This document shows, one piece after another, positions 12,995 through 15,905 of a stretch of 15,905 bases of DNA. The first letter of the stretch is position 1. Each line of letters begins with the position of its first letter. The DNA lies in NCBI GenBank assembly GCA_046154545.1, contig JBJXGC010000048.1, forward strand, positions 1 through 15,905, written 5' to 3'. The DNA comes from JBJXGC01 sp046154545. GTDB lineage: Bacteria > Chloroflexota > Dehalococcoidia > Tepidiformales > Tepidiformaceae. The position numbers and the translations under genes are program-made. The notes beneath the pieces were generated by a model, which was not told the DNA's origin, did not search any database, and saw only the letters and a list, made by a program, of their open reading frames with translations.

Positions 12995-13237
12995 ATGGTT
13001 GCTGAATCGCTCGACCGCAAAAGCTGGCAGATCACCGCCCAATACGTCGTCGATGAAGAGGGCAAGCGCGTCTCCGTCCTCGTCCCCGTGGACCAGTGGG
13101 AGAAGCTGCTGGACGACCTCGAGGACCTCTGGGATACGCGCGCCCTGGACGACGCGCTGGCGGAGGGCGGGGAGCCGGTCGCGTGGGAGGACCTGAAAGC
13201 GGAACTCGACCGGGCGCGTGAATGCGATACCGCATAA
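12995..13237 (+). CDS. RelB/Phd-type antitoxin
   Basis: This small acidic protein has 80 residues. The first half, SWQITAQYVVDEEGKRVSVLVPVDQWEKLLDDLEDL, is the strand-helix seen in antitoxins of the Phd/YefM-RelB kind (as in DEEGKRVAVVLPIEEYE). The C-terminal half, RALDDALAEGGEPVAWEDLKAELDR, is the flexible toxin-wrapping tail. It probably binds the promoter and neutralises the RelE-like toxin. Start 12995 is chosen by the 6-nt gap to TACCCT; the in-frame ATG two codons earlier is possible. It overlaps the toxin gene by 16 nt, the usual coupled layout. Family assignment is from pattern and context. Confidence 0.75.
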   Translation: MVAESLDRKSWQITAQYVVDEEGKRVSVLVPVDQWEKLLDDLEDLWDTRALDDALAEGGEPVAWEDLKAELDRARECDTA

Positions 13238-13482
13238 CGTTCGAGAACCGGGCATCGCGGGAGATGCGCCACTTACTCACCAACCCGATCTACCCCCGCA
13301 TCTCCGCGGCCATCGACGGGCTTCAGGACGACCCGCGGCCACCGGGCTGCAAGAAGCTCTCCGTCCGCAACGCCTGGCGTATCCGGGCCGGTGACTCCCG
13401 CATCCTCTACCAGGTGGCGGACGTGGTCAGGATCGTGACCATCCAGCGGGCGGCGCCCCGCGGCGCGGTCTACGACGAATGA
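13222..13482 (+). CDS. RelE/ParE superfamily toxin
   Basis: The 86-residue protein has the RelE fold pattern: YRITFENRASREMRHLL at the start, DGLQDDPRPPGCKKLS (the loop before the third strand), NAWRIRAGDSRILYQVAD (51-68; compare family RVRVGDYRVIYEI) and the last strand VVRIVTIQRAAPRGAVYDE. It would be an mRNA interferase on the ribosome or a gyrase inhibitor; RelE-like is preferred from the GDSRILY segment. The usual HRREVY end is altered to QRAAPRGAVYDE, so activity is uncertain. It overlaps the antitoxin by 16 nt and its TGA stop overlaps the downstream methyltransferase ATG (ATGA at 13479-13482). Confidence 0.82.
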   Translation: MRYRITFENRASREMRHLLTNPIYPRISAAIDGLQDDPRPPGCKKLSVRNAWRIRAGDSRILYQVADVVRIVTIQRAAPRGAVYDE

Positions 13483-14330
13483 GCGGCGTCTACGACCCGG
13501 CTGGACTCTCCCGGTTTTACGACGCGTACGGAGAGACGGAGTGGATGCGCTTGGAACGCGACCTGCAGGGCCGCATCTCCTACGCCATCCACCTGAAGCT
13601 GCTCGATCTCCCGTCCCTCCAGGGCTTGCGGGTCGCCGACCTCGGATGCGGTCCCGGCCGGTTCGCCATCGACATGCTGCGGGCGGGTGCGCGTGTGACC
13701 CTGGGCGACATCTCGCCCACCCAGCTCGCCACGGCGCGGCACCGGATCACGGACGCTGGTCTCCTGGACGGCGTGGAATCTGCCCATGAGCTCGACATCT
13801 GTGACCTCTCACCCTTCGGTGACGGCGCGTTCGACATCGTGGTCTGCTATGGCGGCGCGCTCTCGTACGTGCGCGAACGCCATGAGGAGGCCCTGGCGGA
13901 GCTCGTGCGGGTCCTCCGCCCGGGCGGGCGCTTAGTCATCAGCGTGATGTCGCTCTACGGGACGCTGGCGCTTGCGGGGACACTCGACGCTGTGGATTTC
14001 CTCGTCCGGATGGAGGCGCACATCCCCTCCGGGTCCGTCGGCGACCTCCCCGGCCTGCTCCTGACCGTGCCTGGTTCGACCGAATTCCACCAGCCTATAG
14101 CGCTATTTTCGGCCTCGTACCTGCGGGACCTCGTGGAATCCGCTGGCTGCAAGGTCGAGCGAGTCGCCGCCGCGAACCCGATCTCCCGGATCGGCTCGCC
14201 CCTCACCGCCGTGAGCGCAGACGCCGAAGCCACGCGCCGCCTGCTGGAGCTTGAGCTGGCGTTGTGCGAGGCGCCGGGCGTCCTCGACATGGGCGCCCAC
14301 ATCGTCCTTTCGGCGACCCGGCGCGGGTAA
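13479..14330 (+). CDS. SAM-dependent methyltransferase coupled to the RelE-like toxin
   Basis: This is a 283-residue class I methyltransferase. Motif I RVADLGCGPGRFAID is at 51-65, followed by ARVTLGDISPTQL (acidic residue after strand 2), ELDICDLSPFGDGAFDIVVCYGGALSY and ELVRVLRPGGRLVIS. It has a longer C-terminal part than the methyltransferase at 9877, with SASYLRDLVESAGCKVERVAA. The substrate is unknown. ATG 13479 shares ATGA with the toxin stop, so translation is probably coupled to the toxin-antitoxin operon. The 3' end may be closed by a CGCGGG/CCCGCG hairpin at 14322-14344. It could simply be a neighbour captured by the toxin-antitoxin operon. Confidence 0.85.
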   Translation: MSGVYDPAGLSRFYDAYGETEWMRLERDLQGRISYAIHLKLLDLPSLQGLRVADLGCGPGRFAIDMLRAGARVTLGDISPTQLATARHRITDAGLLDGVESAHELDICDLSPFGDGAFDIVVCYGGALSYVRERHEEALAELVRVLRPGGRLVISVMSLYGTLALAGTLDAVDFLVRMEAHIPSGSVGDLPGLLLTVPGSTEFHQPIALFSASYLRDLVESAGCKVERVAAANPISRIGSPLTAVSADAEATRRLLELELALCEAPGVLDMGAHIVLSATRRG

Positions 14331-14344
14331 CGGCCCGGCCCGCG
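14322..14344 (+). terminator. Possible terminator after the methyltransferase
   Basis: CGCGGG (14322-14327) pairs with CCCGCG (14339-14344) across an 11-nt loop that includes the self-complementary GGCCCGGCC. The stop codon sits in the loop. AT-rich sequence (AAACATATTGTTT) follows directly. Moderate support only. Confidence 0.4.
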
Positions 14345-14400
14345 AAACATATTGTTTACGTCACGGACGGTAACCGTAGGTAACGGTCAAGCGTTGTAAC
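14345..14400. promoter_or_regulatory. Operator-like repeat cluster upstream of the terminal cassette
   Basis: AAACA-TAT-TGTTT (14345-14357) is a perfect 5-bp inverted repeat around 3 nt. Then GGTAAC occurs at 14369-14374 and 14379-14384, exactly one helical turn (10 bp) apart. Both lie in an imperfect palindrome GAC.GT.ACC...GGT.AC.GTC (14367-14389), followed by TTGTAAC at 14394-14400. This region is less GC-rich than the genes around it. Such dense symmetry suggests binding by a regulator or an initiator protein. The protein is unknown. A TTGTAA (14394-14399) could be a -35, but I see no good -10 partner. Confidence 0.4.
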
Positions 14401-14498
14401 GTCCATGATGCTCCTGTAGGCCGCGTCTTATGAGGGTTTGCCACTATCGACGACGCAACTTCTGGCGATACTTACTGTAAATAGACGTTTTCCGCGAT

Positions 14499-14512
14499 CT
14501 CCCTTAAGGGAG
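14499..14512. repeat. 14-bp perfect palindrome CTCCCTTAAGGGAG
   Basis: The perfect palindrome lies 27 nt before the ATG at 14540. It may be a dimeric regulator site; as RNA it would form only a 5-bp stem with a 4-nt loop. The rest of the interval 14401-14498 shows no other clear signals except weak TA-rich -10-like words. Confidence 0.5.
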
Positions 14513-14539
14513 GAGCGGGCCAAGACTCCGGAGGCGACC

Positions 14540-14959
14540 ATGAGTCTGCCAACCACCTGCCAGGTCTTCACTGTCGAAGAGCTCTGGCTGCTCCAATCGG
14601 TCATCCGCCACGAGATGGCCCAGCAGGACTCCTGGCGGTTCCCGCCCGTCAGCGCCGCGCTGAACGACGAAATCGCCGACGCACTCGTCCGCTGCGACGA
14701 GGCCGCCCTGGGCGAGGCCGCCCTCGAGCTCACCCGCACCGACTGTCTCGCCATCGACCATTGCGTCCCCCAGGGCGCGAAGTCGGTGAGCGGGGTGCCG
14801 ATCGGCAAGACCGTGCTGATGAAGTCGTTCCGGGCCCGCCGCGACATCGACGAGGGGCATCACAGCCTCGCTATCGAGCCGGACGCGCTGAGCCGCGAAG
14901 ACATCGCCACCAAACTCGACCAATGGAAAGACCGCCGCAAGCGGAGAAGGAGCGCCTGA
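14540..14959 (+). CDS. Uncharacterised protein, 139 aa (cassette gene 1)
   Basis: I do not recognise this family. The N-terminus CQVFTVEELWLLQSVIRHEMAQQ is an amphipathic helix, followed by an acidic helical middle (NDEIADALVRCDEAALGEAALELTR). A loop with IDHCVPQGAKSVSGVPIGKTVLMKSFRARR comes next, and the C-terminus is strongly basic: KLDQWKDRRKRRRSA. The basic tail suggests nucleic-acid or acidic-partner binding. ATG 14540 has GGAGG (14530-14534) 5 nt before; an in-frame TTG at 14438 is less likely. It starts a three-gene unit with 1-nt and 3-nt gaps, preceded by an operator-like repeat region. No signal peptide or membrane segment is visible. Confidence 0.75.
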   Translation: MSLPTTCQVFTVEELWLLQSVIRHEMAQQDSWRFPPVSAALNDEIADALVRCDEAALGEAALELTRTDCLAIDHCVPQGAKSVSGVPIGKTVLMKSFRARRDIDEGHHSLAIEPDALSREDIATKLDQWKDRRKRRRSA

Positions 14960-14960
14960 A

Positions 14961-15101
14961 ATGCCTGCCCCAACGACGACCCCCGTAATTACCCCCACCA
15001 TCAGCCCCGATGCGGCCCCATGGCCGGAACGCTTCACCGACCCGGCTCGCATCTGCCCGCAGCAGCGCCGCGAAGGCGCCTCACCCGACGTGGAGCCTTG
15101 A
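14961..15101 (+). CDS. Small uncharacterised protein, 46 aa (cassette gene 2)
   Basis: This is a short frame from ATG 14961 to TGA 15099-15101. AAGGAG (14947-14952) lies 8 nt before the ATG, inside the end of cassette gene 1, and the gap to that stop is one base. The protein is Pro/Thr-rich at the N-terminus (PAPTTTPVITPTISP) then PWPERFTDPARICPQQRREG. It has one cysteine and no membrane segment, so it is probably disordered. The strong ribosome-binding site and the tight packing (3 nt to the next gene) support that it is translated. It could alternatively be a translational bridge between the flanking genes. No family recognised. Confidence 0.6.
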   Translation: MPAPTTTPVITPTISPDAAPWPERFTDPARICPQQRREGASPDVEP

Positions 15102-15104
15102 CCC

Positions 15105-15890
15105 ATGACCTGGAACTGGACCGGGCCGGTCAGCACGACACCCTGGGATAACCGCACGCCGCTTACGTCGCGCGTCATCTCCCGATACGACCCCGCCTCG
15201 GACGACGTGAGCCCCGGCAAGCGCCTCCGTGCCTTCGCTGCCCTGGTCGCGAAGGCCGAAGGTGGCGTCGGGCTCACCGGCCGTCCGGGCAGCGAACCGT
15301 GGCTGCTGGTGCCCGAAGGCGCCCCAACCTACGGCGACCTCCTGGCCGCAATCGAGAGCGGCGAACTGGCCGGCGCGCGTGACCTCTTCGCCGCCCTGCC
15401 GCTGCGCTGCGCCGTCGATGCGCCCCTGCTGCTCGCCATCCCCGGGGACGGCCAGCCGGCAAGCAAGGACCCGGAGCTCCACCTCGCCCTCCAGGACCTC
15501 GGCAACGAGATCAATGAGGATGTCCACGAGGCGCTTCAGGCACTGGACGACCCCCATCACTGGTTCCCCGGCGTGGACGAAGGCATCGAACCGGTCACGG
15601 ACGATCACGTCCAACTCGTGACATGGGCGCTCCAGCGCGAACTCGACCGCGAACGGCGAAGTGCGGCGGGCTTCGGCCAGCCCCTCCTCCCGCCGGCACC
15701 GCTGGCTGGCCTGCCCTGGCCCATCCAGCGGGCGATCGCTGAACGCCGCCGTCTGCGCTACCAGCAGTTCGGGATCGGCAAGGCGCAATGGCAGGCGAAC
15801 GCCTGGAGCCTCTGGGATGTCCCGGCCGACCCGGAGTTCGTCCCCCGCCGGGCCGCCCGTCTCGCCGCCATCCAGAGCGCCGCCGCCTGA
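15105..15890 (+). CDS. Uncharacterised protein, 261 aa (cassette gene 3)
   Basis: I do not recognise a family. It begins MTWNWTGPVSTTPWDNRTPL and continues with SRVISRYDPASDDVSPGKRLRAF, a helix-rich middle (TYGDLLAAIESGELAGARDLFAAL), and an acidic segment DLGNEINEDVHEALQALDD with HHWFPGVDEG. The end is basic and aromatic (RRRLRYQQFGIGKAQWQANAWSLWDVP). It is Trp-rich, soluble, and has no signal peptide. ATG 15105 has GGAG (15092-15095) 9 nt before and lies 3 nt after the small ORF's stop, so it is in the same operon. The stop at 15888-15890 is just inside the window edge, so more genes may follow. Confidence 0.75.
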   Translation: MTWNWTGPVSTTPWDNRTPLTSRVISRYDPASDDVSPGKRLRAFAALVAKAEGGVGLTGRPGSEPWLLVPEGAPTYGDLLAAIESGELAGARDLFAALPLRCAVDAPLLLAIPGDGQPASKDPELHLALQDLGNEINEDVHEALQALDDPHHWFPGVDEGIEPVTDDHVQLVTWALQRELDRERRSAAGFGQPLLPPAPLAGLPWPIQRAIAERRRLRYQQFGIGKAQWQANAWSLWDVPADPEFVPRRAARLAAIQSAAA

Positions 15891-15905
15891 GGCCGTAGGG
15901 CGGCG

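Noticed and set aside
14345..14400. CRISPR array or plasmid origin iterons
   Set aside because: There are only two exact GGTAAC words and one partial copy, without regular spacers, and no replication gene is recognisable nearby.

Overview
The window is GC-rich and densely coded, with genes on both strands. It has the look of a chromosomal segment from an environmental bacterium. A CIRCE-controlled groES-groEL pair, two Uma2 nuclease-fold genes, a CYTH-CHAD protein, an alpha-methylacyl-CoA racemase and several apparently leaderless genes would fit a Chloroflexota genome, perhaps a Dehalococcoidia relative. This placement is inference; no rRNA or other decisive marker is present.

Region 1 (1-2265) is the chaperonin locus: hairpin, CIRCE operator, groES, a spacer carrying a long inverted repeat, groEL and a strong hairpin terminator. 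Region 2 (2266-4740) holds a truncated alpha/beta-hydrolase remnant, an unrecognised 147-residue protein, a roughly 230-nt stretch that reads like domain I of a group II intron, and an MFS exporter. Region 3 (4791-9770) is all on the minus strand: a Uma2 protein, the succinyl-CoA ligase alpha subunit without its beta partner, a second intergenic inverted repeat, an aldo/keto reductase, CYTH-CHAD, and a second Uma2 protein. Region 4 (9877-12024) is on the plus strand: a SAM methyltransferase, the racemase and a DUF2442 protein.

Region 5 (12021-14330) is rich in toxin-antitoxin genes. An intact brnA antitoxin sits next to a brnT toxin gene that carries an in-frame amber codon. A FlK-type thioesterase diverges from brnT, and the two genes' -10 elements overlap. 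A RelB/RelE-type pair follows, and its toxin stop codon overlaps the start of a methyltransferase gene. Region 6 (14331-15905) is a less GC-rich, repeat-bearing intergenic region followed by a tightly packed three-gene cassette of unknown function, including a 46-residue ORF with a good ribosome-binding site.

A theme across the window is a TANNNT -10 motif placed 6-8 nt before the start codon at eight genes. This is the signature of leaderless transcripts, and it decides several start codons here. The most unusual items are the broken brnT, the overlapping divergent -10 elements, the group II intron-like RNA, and the terminal three-gene cassette.
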